Shown: one piece after another, positions 53,025-62,488 of the stretch
Position numbering within the stretch: the first letter of the stretch is position 1
How the letters are laid out: each line of letters opens with the position of its first letter
Assembly: GCF_020089865.1 (NCBI RefSeq)
Contig: NZ_JAIRBM010000001.1
Span: forward strand, 1 to 64,000
From: Microvirga puerhi
GTDB lineage: Bacteria > Pseudomonadota > Alphaproteobacteria > Rhizobiales > Beijerinckiaceae
Reading direction: 5' to 3'
DNA: 64,000 nucleotides
The notes under the pieces: generated by a model
Told to the model about the DNA's origin: nothing
Seen by the model: only the letters and a program-made list of their open reading frames with translations
The model's database searches: none
Made by a program: the position numbers and the translations under genes

Positions 53025-53549
53025 TCAGGTCTCCGCGATTCCGGCGGGCACTCCGCTTGCCGAGAGCGCTGCGTCGATCTCCGAGAGCGTCGCCTTCTCG
53101 GCATCGCTGACCTTGACGCCGCCGAACCCGAAGAAGCCTCCCTCCTTACCGGCTTCGGCAGTCTGCTGCGCTACTTGGCGCAGCCAGGCCTTGAAAGCCG
53201 GCGCGTCCTCAGGGGCCTTGGCGTCGAGAAGGCCCGCGACGGCACGCAACTCCTCGATTGCCTTTTGGGGCACGCTGCTCAGCTCGCTGCCCTTGAATCG
53301 CCCCTCGAAGGAGTGGCGCAGGGCGTCCCGCGTCGTCGGATCGCCGAGATCGTCCGCCACGGCCTTCACGAGCGGGTCGGCATTCGGATCCTTCTTCACA
53401 TCAAGCAGGGCCCAGCCGCTCGCAAGGGCTTCCTTCAGCATGCTCCACAGGCCGCCCGGGTCTGCGGCCGTGATGGCGATGCCGGCAACGATCGGGCTGG
53501 CCATGATCCGTGCCCATTCATCGGGTGTGAAGGTTGCTTTGGTGGCCAT
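53025..53549 (-). CDS. Hypothetical soluble protein
   Basis: The 174-residue protein starts at ATG 53549 after GGGGAAG. The first part, FTPDEWARIMASPIVAGIAI, and GGLWSMLKEALASGWALLDV describe a helical protein of a family common in alphaproteobacteria but of unknown role. A glycine/phenylalanine stretch (GKEGGFFGFGGVKVSDAEKA) follows. No signal peptide. I do not recognise it with certainty. Confidence 0.65.
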   Translation of the reverse strand: MATKATFTPDEWARIMASPIVAGIAITAADPGGLWSMLKEALASGWALLDVKKDPNADPLVKAVADDLGDPTTRDALRHSFEGRFKGSELSSVPQKAIEELRAVAGLLDAKAPEDAPAFKAWLRQVAQQTAEAGKEGGFFGFGGVKVSDAEKATLSEIDAALSASGVPAGIAET

Positions 53550-53593
53550 GATCTTCCCCTCGCCGAAGCCTGGCGGCAGAGTCCGCCGAAAGC

Positions 53594-54310
53594 TCAATCG
53601 CCGGAAACTTGGCTTGGTTCCCTCACACCGAAGGTTTCCGCGAGGCCGCGCTGTCCGGACGCTGTAATGGCGAGCGCGCGGCTGTCCTTGATCCGCTCGA
53701 CCCAACCCAGTTCGAAAAGCCGATCGCACAAAGCTGCACCGAGACGCCCAGCTAGGTGAGGGCGACGCTCGCTCCAGTCGAGACAGGTTCGGCAGAGGGC
53801 TCGTCCGCGTCCGCTTCCCGCATCAGGATCGATTCCGAAATCGCAGAAGAACCGGCGTCCCTCGTCCGTCACGGCGCCTGCGCTGTCGGAAAGCACGATG
53901 TAGTGGCGCTCCGTCAGCGTGTCGGCCAGGGCGATGCCGAGGCGGCCCGCCAAATGATCGTAGCAGGTGCGGGCGCGACGCAGGGCCTCGTCCTTCGGAC
54001 CGACGGGGCGGTGACGCTTGGGTCCGACGGACGCGACGGCCATCAGCGCTTCGATGGCCTGAGCCACCTCGGACGAGGCCAGCCGATAGTACCGATGCCG
54101 GCCCTGGCGGGCCATGGAAATGAGTCTCGCTTCCGAAAGCTTCGCCAGATGCCCGCTCGCGGTCGAGGCGCTGACGCCGCTGTGCCAGGCGAGCTCGCTC
54201 GCGGTGAGAGCCCGGCCGTCCATGAGGGCGGACAGGATGTTCGCTCGCGCTACGTCGCCCATGAGGGAGGCGATTTCCGCGAGCGTAATGCCGGAGACCA
54301 TATTCGTCAT
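53594..54310 (-). CDS. ArsR-family transcriptional regulator (DUF-type with C-terminal domain)
   Basis: The 238-residue protein has an N-terminal ArsR winged helix-turn-helix (DVARANILSALMDGRALTAS, then GVSASTASGHLAKLSEARLI). A long C-terminal domain (about 100-238) contains CRTCLDWSERRPHLAGRLGA and two cysteine-rich turns. This is the two-part form of ArsR regulators in which the C-part may sense an electrophile or metal. Its gene is divergent from the EamA transporter, which it probably controls. Confidence 0.82.
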   Translation of the reverse strand: MTNMVSGITLAEIASLMGDVARANILSALMDGRALTASELAWHSGVSASTASGHLAKLSEARLISMARQGRHRYYRLASSEVAQAIEALMAVASVGPKRHRPVGPKDEALRRARTCYDHLAGRLGIALADTLTERHYIVLSDSAGAVTDEGRRFFCDFGIDPDAGSGRGRALCRTCLDWSERRPHLAGRLGAALCDRLFELGWVERIKDSRALAITASGQRGLAETFGVREPSQVSGD

Positions 54311-54446
54311 GGCGCGATCCTAGCGGAGTTGGATGGGACAATCAGCAGGAGACGCTTCGGCCGGGACCGAAGCATTCGCATGGGACCGACCGGACATGCC
54401 ATGCGAGTGTGCGGCATCATATCCCGTCACGAGAGACACCATCGCC

Positions 54447-55364
54447 ATGAGCGAGACCCGAACACCCAACTATGCCGTCGAACTATGCCTTCTCGCCGCC
54501 CTGGCGACCCTTTGGGGTGCGTCCTACACGTTCATCAAGCTCGGGATCGAGACCATTCCGCCGGTGACGCTGATCGCCGCACGTACGATCATCGCGAGCA
54601 CGGTCCTCGTCGTCATTCTGCGTTTGCGCGGGATCGAACTGCCGCGAGATGCGGCGACCTGGCGGAAATTCGCCTTCCAGGCCTGCCTGAACAGCGTCAT
54701 CCCCTTTACCCTCATTGCCTGGGCGGAGAAGTCGGTGGATGCGGGGCTCGCGGTCATCCTGAATTCCATGACCCCGGTCTTCACCTTCCTGATCACCGTG
54801 CTCTGGACCCGCCACGAACCGACCCCGTTCCGCAAGATGGCAGGCGTGATCATCGGCCTCTCCGGAACCTGCGTCATCGTCGGCATGCAAGCCTTTCAGC
54901 AAGTCGGGCAGGAGCTTTTGGGCCAGCTTGCGGTGGTTCTGGCGACGATCTGTTATGCGGGAGCCGCGATCTTCGGGCGCAATTTCAAAGGGTTGGACCC
55001 GATGGCGCCTGCCGCCGGATCCCTTATTTCGGGGGCTCTCATCTTGATTCCGGTCAGCCTGATCGTGGATCAGCCCTGGACGCTGTCGCCCTCGATCCGC
55101 TCCGTCGGGGCCCTGATCGGCCTTGCGGTCTTTTCGACGGCCTTCGCGTTCGTGCTGTATTTCCGGCTGATCCAGACTCTCGGATCTGTCGGTGCGACGG
55201 CGCAGGCCTATCTCCGGGCGCCGATCGGGGTCGCTATCGGCGCCTATTTTCTGGGCGAGCGGCTCGATGCCTCTGCATGGATCGGGCTCGTCTGCATCCT
55301 CATCGGTGTGAGCCTCATGACGCTGCCGCAGAAGAGCCCTGCGCCAGCTCTGAAGACGACGTGA
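54447..55364 (+). CDS. EamA/DMT-family transporter
   Basis: The 305-residue inner-membrane protein starts at ATG 54447. It has ten predicted helices in two EamA repeats, beginning LLAALATLWGASYTFIKLGI and ending IGLVCILIGVSLMTLP. DMT exporters move amino acids, nucleosides or drugs out of the cell. The divergent ArsR regulator suggests induction by the exported compound. The 136-base region between them should hold the operator. Confidence 0.88.
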   Translation: MSETRTPNYAVELCLLAALATLWGASYTFIKLGIETIPPVTLIAARTIIASTVLVVILRLRGIELPRDAATWRKFAFQACLNSVIPFTLIAWAEKSVDAGLAVILNSMTPVFTFLITVLWTRHEPTPFRKMAGVIIGLSGTCVIVGMQAFQQVGQELLGQLAVVLATICYAGAAIFGRNFKGLDPMAPAAGSLISGALILIPVSLIVDQPWTLSPSIRSVGALIGLAVFSTAFAFVLYFRLIQTLGSVGATAQAYLRAPIGVAIGAYFLGERLDASAWIGLVCILIGVSLMTLPQKSPAPALKTT

Positions 55365-55396
55365 CGTCGGGCATCCGCAGGATCACCGTCTTCGCC

Positions 55397-55429
55397 AAAG
55401 AAAATGGGCCTGACCGAAGCCAGGCCCAT
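55397..55429 (-). terminator. Rho-independent terminator on the minus strand
   Basis: On the minus strand ATGGGCCTG (55429-55421) pairs with CAGGCCCAT (55412-55404) around an eight-base loop, followed by TTTCTTTGG-type T-rich sequence. It ends the small membrane-protein transcript at 55453. On the plus strand it also follows the EamA gene. Confidence 0.8.
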
Positions 55430-55452
55430 AAACTCGTCCTCACTGGGTGAGG

Positions 55453-55776
55453 TTACGGCTTCGGCGAACCGGTCGAAGGAGCAGTCGGCGAAGCCGGGGC
55501 GGCCGGGGTCGGCGCGGTCGTCGAGCTTCCGGGTGTGCTCGGATTCGGCGAGCTCGGAGCAGCAGGCGCGGTCTGGGTTTGCGGCGCCGTGGTGCTACCG
55601 GTCGTGCTCACGTCGCGGTTGCCGCCGTCATAGAACAGGAAGGCAAGCAAGCCGAGAGCGATAACAAGACCGCCAATCAAGTAAGCAAGAGTATTCGAGC
55701 CACGAGCGTCGCTGTCGTAGACCTCGCTCTCGCGGTTGTATAGGTTAGGATCGCGATCCATCGGATCTACAGCCAT
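55453..55776 (-). CDS. Small single-pass membrane protein with Pro/Thr/Ser tail
   Basis: The 107-residue protein starts at ATG 55776 after GGAG. An N-terminal acidic head is followed by a membrane helix (SNTLAYLIGGLVIALGLLAF) and a long low-complexity tail rich in Thr, Pro, Ser and Ala. The order is that of a type-II inner-membrane protein with an extracytoplasmic tail. Function unknown. It precedes gatB on the opposite strand. Confidence 0.68.
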   Translation of the reverse strand: MAVDPMDRDPNLYNRESEVYDSDARGSNTLAYLIGGLVIALGLLAFLFYDGGNRDVSTTGSTTAPQTQTAPAAPSSPNPSTPGSSTTAPTPAAPASPTAPSTGSPKP

Positions 55777-55999
55777 TGTTGTCTCCTTGACCATTTACCT
55801 GCCGAACAACGCTTGATATCGGTCGTGGTTTCATCGAGGCTCGGCTTTATGGTTAAATAACTGTGCACAAATTATGAATGAACTTAACGATACTCTGCCT
55901 TAATCTGAACGAACGTTCAGATTCAAAAAAGGTTGACCAGAACCGCCCGAGGCTCTTACTCCGGTTCGAAGTCACCGTTATTCGAAGGCGCGAGGCCGC

Positions 56000-57475
56000 A
56001 TGAACGCTCCGGTCAATCCAAAGAAGCTCATCAAGGGCGCGACAGGCGATTGGGAAATCGTCATCGGCATGGAAATCCATGCCCAGGTGACTAGCCAAGC
56101 CAAGCTGTTCTCCGGCGCTTCGACGGCTTTCGGCGGCGATCCGAACAGCCATGTCTCCCTGGTCGATGCTGCCATGCCGGGGATGCTGCCCGTCATCAAT
56201 GAGGAATGCGTCCGCCAAGCGATCCGCACGGGCCTCGGCCTGAAGGCGCAGATCAATCTCAAGAGCACCTTCGACCGGAAGAACTATTTCTATCCGGATC
56301 TGCCGCAGGGCTACCAGATCAGCCAGTACAAGAGCCCGATCGTCGGCGAGGGCGAGGTCATCGTTGACGTCATCGAGACGGGCGAGACGATCACGGTGGG
56401 CATCGAACGCCTGCACTTGGAACAAGATGCGGGCAAGTCGATCCACGACCTGCATCCCACAATGAGCTTCGTCGACCTCAACCGGTCGGGCGTGGCCCTC
56501 ATGGAAATCGTGTCGAGGCCGGACTTGCGTTCCGCCGACGAGGCGCGCGCCTATGTGACCAAGCTGCGCACGATTCTGCGTTATCTCGGCACCTGCGACG
56601 GCGACATGGAGAAGGGCAACCTCCGTGCCGACGTGAACGTCTCCGTGCGCCGCCCAGGTGATCCCTTGGGTACGCGCTGCGAGATCAAGAACGTCAACTC
56701 GATCCGCTTCATTGGCCAGGCCATCGAGGTCGAGGCGCGTCGTCAGATCGGCATCATCGAGGACGGTGGCGTCATCGAGCAGGAGACGCGCCTTTTCGAT
56801 CCAGGCAAGGGCGAGACCCGGTCCATGCGCTCCAAGGAAGAAGCGCACGACTACCGCTACTTCCCGGATCCGGACCTGCTGCCGCTCGAATTCGATCAGG
56901 CCTATGTGGACGATCTCGCGCAGCATCTCCCCGAATTGCCGGACGAGAAGAAGGCCCGCTTCATGGCGAGCTATGGGGTGCCGGCTTATGACGCCGGCGT
57001 GCTCGTGGCCGAGCGCGCTTCGGCGGATTTTTATGAGGATGTTGCGAAGGGCCGCGACGGCAAGGCCGCTGCGAACTGGGTCATCAACGAGCTCTTCGGG
57101 CGCCTGAACAAGGAAGGCAAGGACATCGCGTCCTCGCCGGTCTCCGCGAAACAGCTCGGCAGCATCATCGACCTGATCGGTGAGAGCGTCATCTCGGGCA
57201 AGATCGCCAAGGACCTGTTCGAGATCGTCTTCACCGAAGGCGGGGATCCGCGGCAGATCGTGGAAGCCCGCGGCATGAAGCAGGTGACCGATACCGGCGC
57301 CATCGAGGCCGCCATCGACGCCGTCATCGACGCCAATCCGGACAAGGTCGAGCAGACCAAGGCGAAGCCGACCCTGCTCGGCTGGTTCGTCGGCCAAGTC
57401 ATGAAGCAGACGGGCGGCAAGGCCAATCCGCAGGCGGTGAACGAGCTTTTGAAGGCGAAGCTCGGTATTGAGTGA
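56000..57475 (+). CDS. gatB: Asp/Glu-tRNA amidotransferase subunit B
   Basis: The 491-residue protein starts at ATG 56000. The GatB signature is [40 protein letters not shown] and the tRNA-binding tail [20 protein letters not shown]. It phosphorylates the carboxyl group of misacylated Asp/Glu-tRNA and completes amide formation with GatA. The gene lies 3.3 kb from gatA; the usual gatCAB cluster is interrupted by four genes here. Confidence 0.95.
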   Translation: MNAPVNPKKLIKGATGDWEIVIGMEIHAQVTSQAKLFSGASTAFGGDPNSHVSLVDAAMPGMLPVINEECVRQAIRTGLGLKAQINLKSTFDRKNYFYPDLPQGYQISQYKSPIVGEGEVIVDVIETGETITVGIERLHLEQDAGKSIHDLHPTMSFVDLNRSGVALMEIVSRPDLRSADEARAYVTKLRTILRYLGTCDGDMEKGNLRADVNVSVRRPGDPLGTRCEIKNVNSIRFIGQAIEVEARRQIGIIEDGGVIEQETRLFDPGKGETRSMRSKEEAHDYRYFPDPDLLPLEFDQAYVDDLAQHLPELPDEKKARFMASYGVPAYDAGVLVAERASADFYEDVAKGRDGKAAANWVINELFGRLNKEGKDIASSPVSAKQLGSIIDLIGESVISGKIAKDLFEIVFTEGGDPRQIVEARGMKQVTDTGAIEAAIDAVIDANPDKVEQTKAKPTLLGWFVGQVMKQTGGKANPQAVNELLKAKLGIE

Positions 57476-57564
57476 TCGCGATGGACGGGCACGTCCGCGT
57501 GGCCGTCTATTTTCTCTAAGCTGGGCAGCGCGATCCCAGCGACATTTGGGATTGTTCGTCAGCT

Positions 57565-57711
57565 GTCATTCCGGGACGCGCCCTCGGCGCGGGCCCGGAA
57601 CCCATAGATACGACGTGTCAGGATCAGCGCAGCGGCTGTCCCGGCTCTTCGTCTTGCAGCACTCGCGGTTATGGGTTCCGAGCCCATCGCTCCGCGCTGT
57701 CCCGGAATGAC
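57565..57711. repeat. 147-bp nested palindromic element
   Basis: The ends GTCATTCCGGGAC (57565-57577) and GTCCCGGAATGAC (57699-57711) are exact inverted repeats. Thirty-two bases inside each end lies a second exact pair, GGAACCCATA (57597-57606) and TATGGGTTCC (57670-57679). The element is symmetric and lies in non-coding sequence. It is a composite of two units of the repeat family also seen at 157-194 and 52964-53003. Confidence 0.85.
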
Positions 57712-57892
57712 GGTGGATTTGTCCCGACTTTTCGCCGTCCTGGCGAAATCACCGCAGCTATTGTAATCTCCGCCCGCGGCCCGAGTCGGCCGCTTGTCAT
57801 CAACCTCAGCCGAAGGAGGCGTCACATGGCCCTTGCATTTGCCCCATGCGCTTACGCCGTAACCCTTCAATCCCATCATGCTGCAGGTTTTG

Positions 57893-58099
57893 ATGAAGCA
57901 GATAACGCTATCCTTGGTCTGGTTGACCGTTCGCATTGATATCATTCCGGCGGCTCTCGATCGCCGGTCGGCTCACAAGACAATTCGACAATCTTCCTCT
58001 CCTGAAATGGTCGAGAGCCTTCGGGCTCGCCTCAGTCCGCATCTCCTGAGGGATATCGGGCTCGATCGCGACAGGGGGAGTGACGCTCCCGTGGCGTGA
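57893..58099 (+). CDS. Small DUF1127-like protein
   Basis: The 68-residue product ends SPHLLRDIGLDRDRGSDAPV, the C-terminal pattern of short DUF1127 (YjiS-like) proteins, small RNA-binding regulators of alphaproteobacteria. The start at ATG 57893 is not certain; an ATG at 57878 would add five residues. The N-terminal part is not of the usual DUF1127 form. Confidence 0.5.
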   Translation: MKQITLSLVWLTVRIDIIPAALDRRSAHKTIRQSSSPEMVESLRARLSPHLLRDIGLDRDRGSDAPVA

Positions 58100-58105
58100 C
58101 CCGCG

Positions 58106-59518
58106 TCACGGGATTTCATAAATGGCGAATTCGTCGCTCATGCCCCGAAGCGCCCGTTTTTGAAGCGTTGGATGGAGGCCCTGCGCGGCAATGATCCGCG
58201 AGGCGTTTGGGTCTTCCACGACGGTTCCGGTGGCGAAGATCGACCGTGACAGAGCAAGACTCTGAACCCGTGAGGCGATGTTCACCGTCTGGCCGAAGTA
58301 ATCCTGCCGGTCGTTCAGCATCACGGCGAGGCAGGGACCTTCATGGATGCCGATCTTGAGCAGGAGGTCCTCGCGCCCGTATTGCTCGTTGAGGGACCGC
58401 ATGGCCTCACGCATGTGCAGGGCCGCTGCCAAGGCATGGTCCGGCGTCGGAAAGGTCGCCATTACGGCATCGCCGATGGTCTTGACCACGGCTCCCGCCT
58501 CGGCTGCGACGATCTCGTGCAGAACGCGGAAGTGCTCACGCACGAGGTCATAGGCCACGAGATCGCCGACACGCTCATAGAGCTCCGTCGAACCCTTGAG
58601 GTCCGTAAACAGAAAGGTCAGGCTCGTGATCTTCAGGCGCTGATCGATATCGAGCGTATCCGTGCGATAGAGATCGCGGAAAGTCTGGTTCGACAGCAGC
58701 CGCTTGGCCGTGAGGAACGGACGGCGACGGCCGAGCAGAGCATGCAGCCGATCGTCGGCGATCCAGATTGCGGGAAGGACGCGCCGTGATGAGCGGTTTT
58801 CCAGCGACAGGCGCAATGGGCCAGGATGCAAAATGATTGTTTCGTTATGCGTATGGGCTCCGTTGTAGATGATCGACAAGGTCTGCCGCTCGCGCGTCGG
58901 CTCGCCCTTGACCTCGATGAACTGGGCCTCGTGCGTTACCGGCTCGAACACGATGATGAACCCAGCCGGAAGCTGGAGAGAAAGGGAGGCGCGCTCGCCC
59001 GGCGGCAGATCGATCGAGTCGAGAACGATATCGTCGAGGATGCCTCGAAACGTCTCGTCGTCGGGCAGATCGACGCCGGAACTCCAGAAGAACTGACGGA
59101 CATAATCCCACATGGGAAGTGTATCCGGATCGTGTGCCGCGATCCGGCGCACGCGCGGACTGATCGTGAAGGTGACTTCCACCATCTCGTCGAGGGTGGG
59201 CTCGTAGCCTGCGCCGCACAGGGCGCAGTGATAGGATTCGTGCGTGACGGTCTTCAGGCTGGTGCCTGCATCGAGCACGCCGCCGCAGCCGGGGCACAGC
59301 ACGCTCCACGACAATTCGAAGAGACCGAGGCGTGCAGATTGCAGGAAGGTGGCAATCAACCGCTCCTCGTCGAATCCTTCCTTCGCTGCAAGAGCCAGCA
59401 CGTTGACGTGGTTCAGATCGCGATCCTGCCCATCGTGGATCAGTCGCTCGATGATGTCCACGGCGGCGGAATCGGCCGATTGGCGCAGCAGGCTCAGAAG
59501 CTTCTCGTCTTCATCCAT
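58106..59518 (-). CDS. Class III adenylate/guanylate cyclase with zinc ribbon (DUF5939)
   Basis: The 470-residue cytoplasmic protein starts at ATG 59518 after AAGGAGG. The N-terminal part (about 1-280, DUF5939-type) includes a zinc-ribbon-like pair CPGCGGVL and CALCGAGYEP. The C-terminal cyclase domain has FLFTDLKGSTELYERVGD (metal Asp), VVKTIGDAVMATF (second metal Asp and the Lys of an adenine-binding pocket) and QTVNIASRVQ (transition-state Asn and Arg). It should make cAMP. The cNMP-binding protein at 3155 is a possible reader, but only by inference. Confidence 0.85.
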   Translation of the reverse strand: MDEDEKLLSLLRQSADSAAVDIIERLIHDGQDRDLNHVNVLALAAKEGFDEERLIATFLQSARLGLFELSWSVLCPGCGGVLDAGTSLKTVTHESYHCALCGAGYEPTLDEMVEVTFTISPRVRRIAAHDPDTLPMWDYVRQFFWSSGVDLPDDETFRGILDDIVLDSIDLPPGERASLSLQLPAGFIIVFEPVTHEAQFIEVKGEPTRERQTLSIIYNGAHTHNETIILHPGPLRLSLENRSSRRVLPAIWIADDRLHALLGRRRPFLTAKRLLSNQTFRDLYRTDTLDIDQRLKITSLTFLFTDLKGSTELYERVGDLVAYDLVREHFRVLHEIVAAEAGAVVKTIGDAVMATFPTPDHALAAALHMREAMRSLNEQYGREDLLLKIGIHEGPCLAVMLNDRQDYFGQTVNIASRVQSLALSRSIFATGTVVEDPNASRIIAAQGLHPTLQKRALRGMSDEFAIYEIP

Positions 59519-59667
59519 GGCGCAGCCTCCTTGGAGAGACCCGGCAACGCCGCGGCGTCCGTCGAAGGACGGCCACGATGCAACAGGTCTCATCACGGGA
59601 TGTGGCGCAACAAGGCGCGATTATAGCATCAACCGACCGTCTTCGCTCGCTCTTTCGCCAGCCAGTA

Positions 59668-60072
59668 TCAGGCGACGCCGTACGCGTCGGCGTAGCGGTT
59701 GGCGACGCGGGTCTGCCACAGGCAGAGGACGGGCGTGACGATCAGCTCCAGGAACAGCCCACCGATCATGAAGAACGAAGGCAAGCCGGTCATAAAAAGC
59801 CCGACGAGGCGGCCAAGGCCTCCGACGACCACAAGCAGTGTCAGAATTCGGAAACGGTTCGTCTTCACTTCGATGCCGGGCACGGTGCTCCAGAAGCACA
59901 GGCCGATGCCTAAAAGGATTCCGGACAGGAACCGAAAGTAGCTCTCTGCCGAGACACTGACGGTGTCGCCCGTCAGGGCTTGGCCGAACAGCACGCCATA
60001 AAGACCAACCGCAACCGGAATGATGGCGATGATCGCCACGGTCTGCTGCAGAAGTTTCCGTTCCTTGTCCAT
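59668..60072 (-). CDS. DUF4345-family membrane protein
   Basis: The 134-residue protein has four hydrophobic segments (TVAIIAIIPVAVGLYGVLFG, YFRFLSGILLGIGLCFWSTV, ILTLLVVVGGLGRLVGLFMT, MIGGLFLELIVTPVLCLWQT). This is the DUF4345 layout of small inner-membrane proteins of unknown function. Complete. Confidence 0.8.
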   Translation of the reverse strand: MDKERKLLQQTVAIIAIIPVAVGLYGVLFGQALTGDTVSVSAESYFRFLSGILLGIGLCFWSTVPGIEVKTNRFRILTLLVVVGGLGRLVGLFMTGLPSFFMIGGLFLELIVTPVLCLWQTRVANRYADAYGVA

Positions 60073-60203
60073 GATCGCCTACTGCCCCGCTGAGGACATT
60101 CTGGCCTTTCCGGTCCATGAATCAATCCATGTCCGACTTTCCCATTTTGTCCGGGCGGAGAATCCTCTAGGGTCCGCGCCAAATTTCCTGCGGAGGTTAA
60201 TGG

Positions 60204-60845
60204 ATGCCCGCTCGTTTCGAACTCCATGGCATTTTTGTCTCTGGTCCTACCTACAAGGTCGGGCTGATGCTGTCCCTGGTCGGTGAGCCCTTCGACTACG
60301 CTCACTTGAACATGATGGAGGGCGAGCATAAACAGCCCGCCTATCTGTCGAAGCAGCGCTACGGACAGGTTCCGCTTCTGATCGACCGCTCGAACGGACG
60401 CTATCTCTGCCAATCGGCGGCCATCCTCGAATATCTGGCCGATACGCTCGGCAAGTTCGGCGGCGCCACCCTCGACGAGCGCCTCCAGGTCCGCGAATGG
60501 CTCTACTGGGATTTCGACCGTCTGGCCGGGCCGCTTTATAAGGCGCGCGTGATCAAGATCGGCATCCGCCAGGCGCCACCCGAGGTCTATGAGGATCATC
60601 TCGCCTCGGCCAAGGCGGCCCTGAAAGTGCTCGACACCCATCTCGCCGGGCGCGACTGGCTTGTCGGAGAGGGGACGACGATCGCCGACATCGACATCTA
60701 CGGCGTCATCGCCTTTGCCGACGCGGCGGGAATCGATCTGGCGGAGTATCCCAACGTTGCGGCCTGGGCGAAGCGTGTCGAGGCGCTGCCCGGCTTCAAG
60801 GCGACGGGCGAGCTTCTGCCGAAGAGCTCCAGAGAGGCTGCATGA
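60204..60845 (+). CDS. Glutathione S-transferase family protein
   Basis: The 213-residue protein has an N-terminal thioredoxin-like domain (FELHGIFVSGPTYKVGLMLS, KQRYGQVPLLIDRSNGRYLC and QSAAILEYLADTLGK) and a C-terminal helical domain with TTIADIDIYGVIAFADAAGI. The S-x-x-Y region at the start marks the GSH-binding site. The stop overlaps the next start by four bases. Confidence 0.85.
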   Translation: MPARFELHGIFVSGPTYKVGLMLSLVGEPFDYAHLNMMEGEHKQPAYLSKQRYGQVPLLIDRSNGRYLCQSAAILEYLADTLGKFGGATLDERLQVREWLYWDFDRLAGPLYKARVIKIGIRQAPPEVYEDHLASAKAALKVLDTHLAGRDWLVGEGTTIADIDIYGVIAFADAAGIDLAEYPNVAAWAKRVEALPGFKATGELLPKSSREAA

Positions 60846-61300
60846 GCGCCCTGACGATCCGCGAAGCCGCGCCACGGGACCTCGAGGCCATCATCCGCCT
60901 TCATGAGGAGGATGAACTCGGCTCCCACGGCGACGCCTGGACGCCTGAGACCAAGCCGGCCTACGAGGCTGCATTCGCGGCCATTGCCGCAAGTCCGGAA
61001 AACAGCCTTTTCGTGGCACTGGACGGGGACGAGGTGGTCGGCACCTTCCAGCTGACCTTCATCCCCAGTCTGACGAGCCGTGGAGCGCTGCGGGTCAAGG
61101 TCGAGAGCGTGAAGGTCAAGGCCGCCCGCCGCTCCGGAGGGATCGGGGCGCAGATGATGGCATTCGCGGAGCAGGAAGCGCAGCGACGCGGAGCACGCAT
61201 GCTGGAGCTGACCTCCAACAAGACCCGCAAGGATGCGCACCGCTTCTACGAGCGCCTCGGCTTCGCCTGCAGCCACGAGGGCTTCAAGAAGAAGTTCTGA
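60842..61300 (+). CDS. GNAT acetyltransferase
   Basis: The 152-residue protein starts within the ATGA overlap with the GST gene. Motif A is VKAARRSGGIGAQMMAFAEQ, and motif B is TSNKTRKDAHRFYERLGFAC. This is the pattern of single-domain GNATs acting on small amines. Co-translation with a GST suggests a joint detoxification role; the substrate is unknown. Confidence 0.85.
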   Translation: MSALTIREAAPRDLEAIIRLHEEDELGSHGDAWTPETKPAYEAAFAAIAASPENSLFVALDGDEVVGTFQLTFIPSLTSRGALRVKVESVKVKAARRSGGIGAQMMAFAEQEAQRRGARMLELTSNKTRKDAHRFYERLGFACSHEGFKKKF

Positions 61301-61377
61301 CAGGCCTCGTTGCCGGGCTGGCGTATTGCAAGGCGAAAGAAAGCAAGGATAAGGTCCCTCGCCGAAGGGGTTCTGTC

Positions 61378-61995
61378 ATGACGATCACGCTGACCGCTTT
61401 TTTCGCGTACCTTGCCGCTCATGCCCTTGCCGCCGCCACACCGGGGCCGGCCATGTTCGCGGTGATCTCGACAGGGCTGTCCCGAGGGGCGAAGGCCGGC
61501 ATGGCCGTCGGCTTCGGAGTGGCCATCGGCGATATGACGCTCGTGTCCCTGGCCATGATCGGCCTCGTGGCTCTCGCCGCCGCTTTCGGATGGATTTTCG
61601 CGTTCGTGAAATATGTCGGCGCGGCCTATCTGATCTGGATCGGAATCAAGATGTGGCGCAGCGCTGCCAATGCCCTTGAGAATCTTCCTGCAAAGCAGGG
61701 TGGGGGTGTTCGCTCCATCGCCCTGGGCGCCGCGATTGCATTCGGCAATCCAAAGGCCATTCTGTTCCACGCCAGCCTCATGCCGCTTCTCCTCGACGTG
61801 AACGCCCTGACATGGGCGGATATCGGAACGGTGCTGGCTGTGGTCGGTACGGTTAATATCGTGACCATGTCGGTCTATGCGGCTATCACGGGGCGGGCCT
61901 CGCAATGGTTCCGCACCCCCGTCCGCATGCGCTGGATGAACCGGATCGCCGGAGGCGCCATGGTCGGTACCGGAGCGGTCATCGCCGCACGGTAA
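61378..61995 (+). CDS. LysE/RhtB-family transporter
   Basis: The 205-residue inner-membrane exporter has about six helices. The family signature is seen in ATPGPAMFAVISTGLSRGAK (the PGP-containing first loop), GFGVAIGDMTLV, YLIWIGIKMW, and the terminal AGGAMVGTGAVIAAR. Family members export amino acids or homoserine lactones. Substrate unknown. Confidence 0.88.
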   Translation: MTITLTAFFAYLAAHALAAATPGPAMFAVISTGLSRGAKAGMAVGFGVAIGDMTLVSLAMIGLVALAAAFGWIFAFVKYVGAAYLIWIGIKMWRSAANALENLPAKQGGGVRSIALGAAIAFGNPKAILFHASLMPLLLDVNALTWADIGTVLAVVGTVNIVTMSVYAAITGRASQWFRTPVRMRWMNRIAGGAMVGTGAVIAAR

Positions 61996-62034
61996 GGACA
62001 GCGCAGCGCGCTCCGGCAAGACAGGGCGACAGCC

Positions 62035-62289
62035 CTAGGCCTTGTCGCCGCCTTTCAGGCGCTTGTTGCAGTCGCTCCAGAACTTTGGCCACTTCATATC
62101 TTTGGTGACCTTGCCGTCGGTCTTCATCTGCTTCCACTCGGCGCTGCACTTGCTCATGCGTTCGCGGGTGGCGAGCTGGCCGGCGGTCGGCTCCTTCTTC
62201 GGCATCGACTGAGCCATGGCCGGAAGCGGCGCGGCGAGGGTGAGGGCCGTTGCGGCGGCGAAGGCGGTGCGCAGGATACGGTTCGTCAT
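62035..62289 (-). CDS. PsiF-like small exported protein
   Basis: The start is ATG 62289; the longer open frame to 62397 has no signal. The 84-residue protein has a signal peptide cut near AMAQSMP. The body includes GQLATRERMSKCSAEWKQMK and WPKFWSDCNKRLKG, a PsiF-repeat-like pattern with two cysteines. PsiF is a phosphate-starvation-induced periplasmic protein of unknown role. Confidence 0.7.
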   Translation of the reverse strand: MTNRILRTAFAAATALTLAAPLPAMAQSMPKKEPTAGQLATRERMSKCSAEWKQMKTDGKVTKDMKWPKFWSDCNKRLKGGDKA

Positions 62290-62488
62290 GGGATCCCCCT
62301 TGAGGCGCCATGCTTTTAGGAAAAAAGGCGCTGCAAGCATCTCATATGAAACTATGAAACATGCAAGCTCAGCGGGGCTCCCATGCGCCCTGTCCACGGG
62401 ATTTCGTTGCGGATGCTAGCGACCGTCACAATCTTATGTCTTATCGTCCCGTAACGAATGTTTCGTTCACGACCAGGAGAGGCATGTC

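Noticed and set aside
55853-57397. 514-codon minus-strand frame opposite gatB
   Set aside because: A shadow frame with no homology I can see; gatB is unmistakable.
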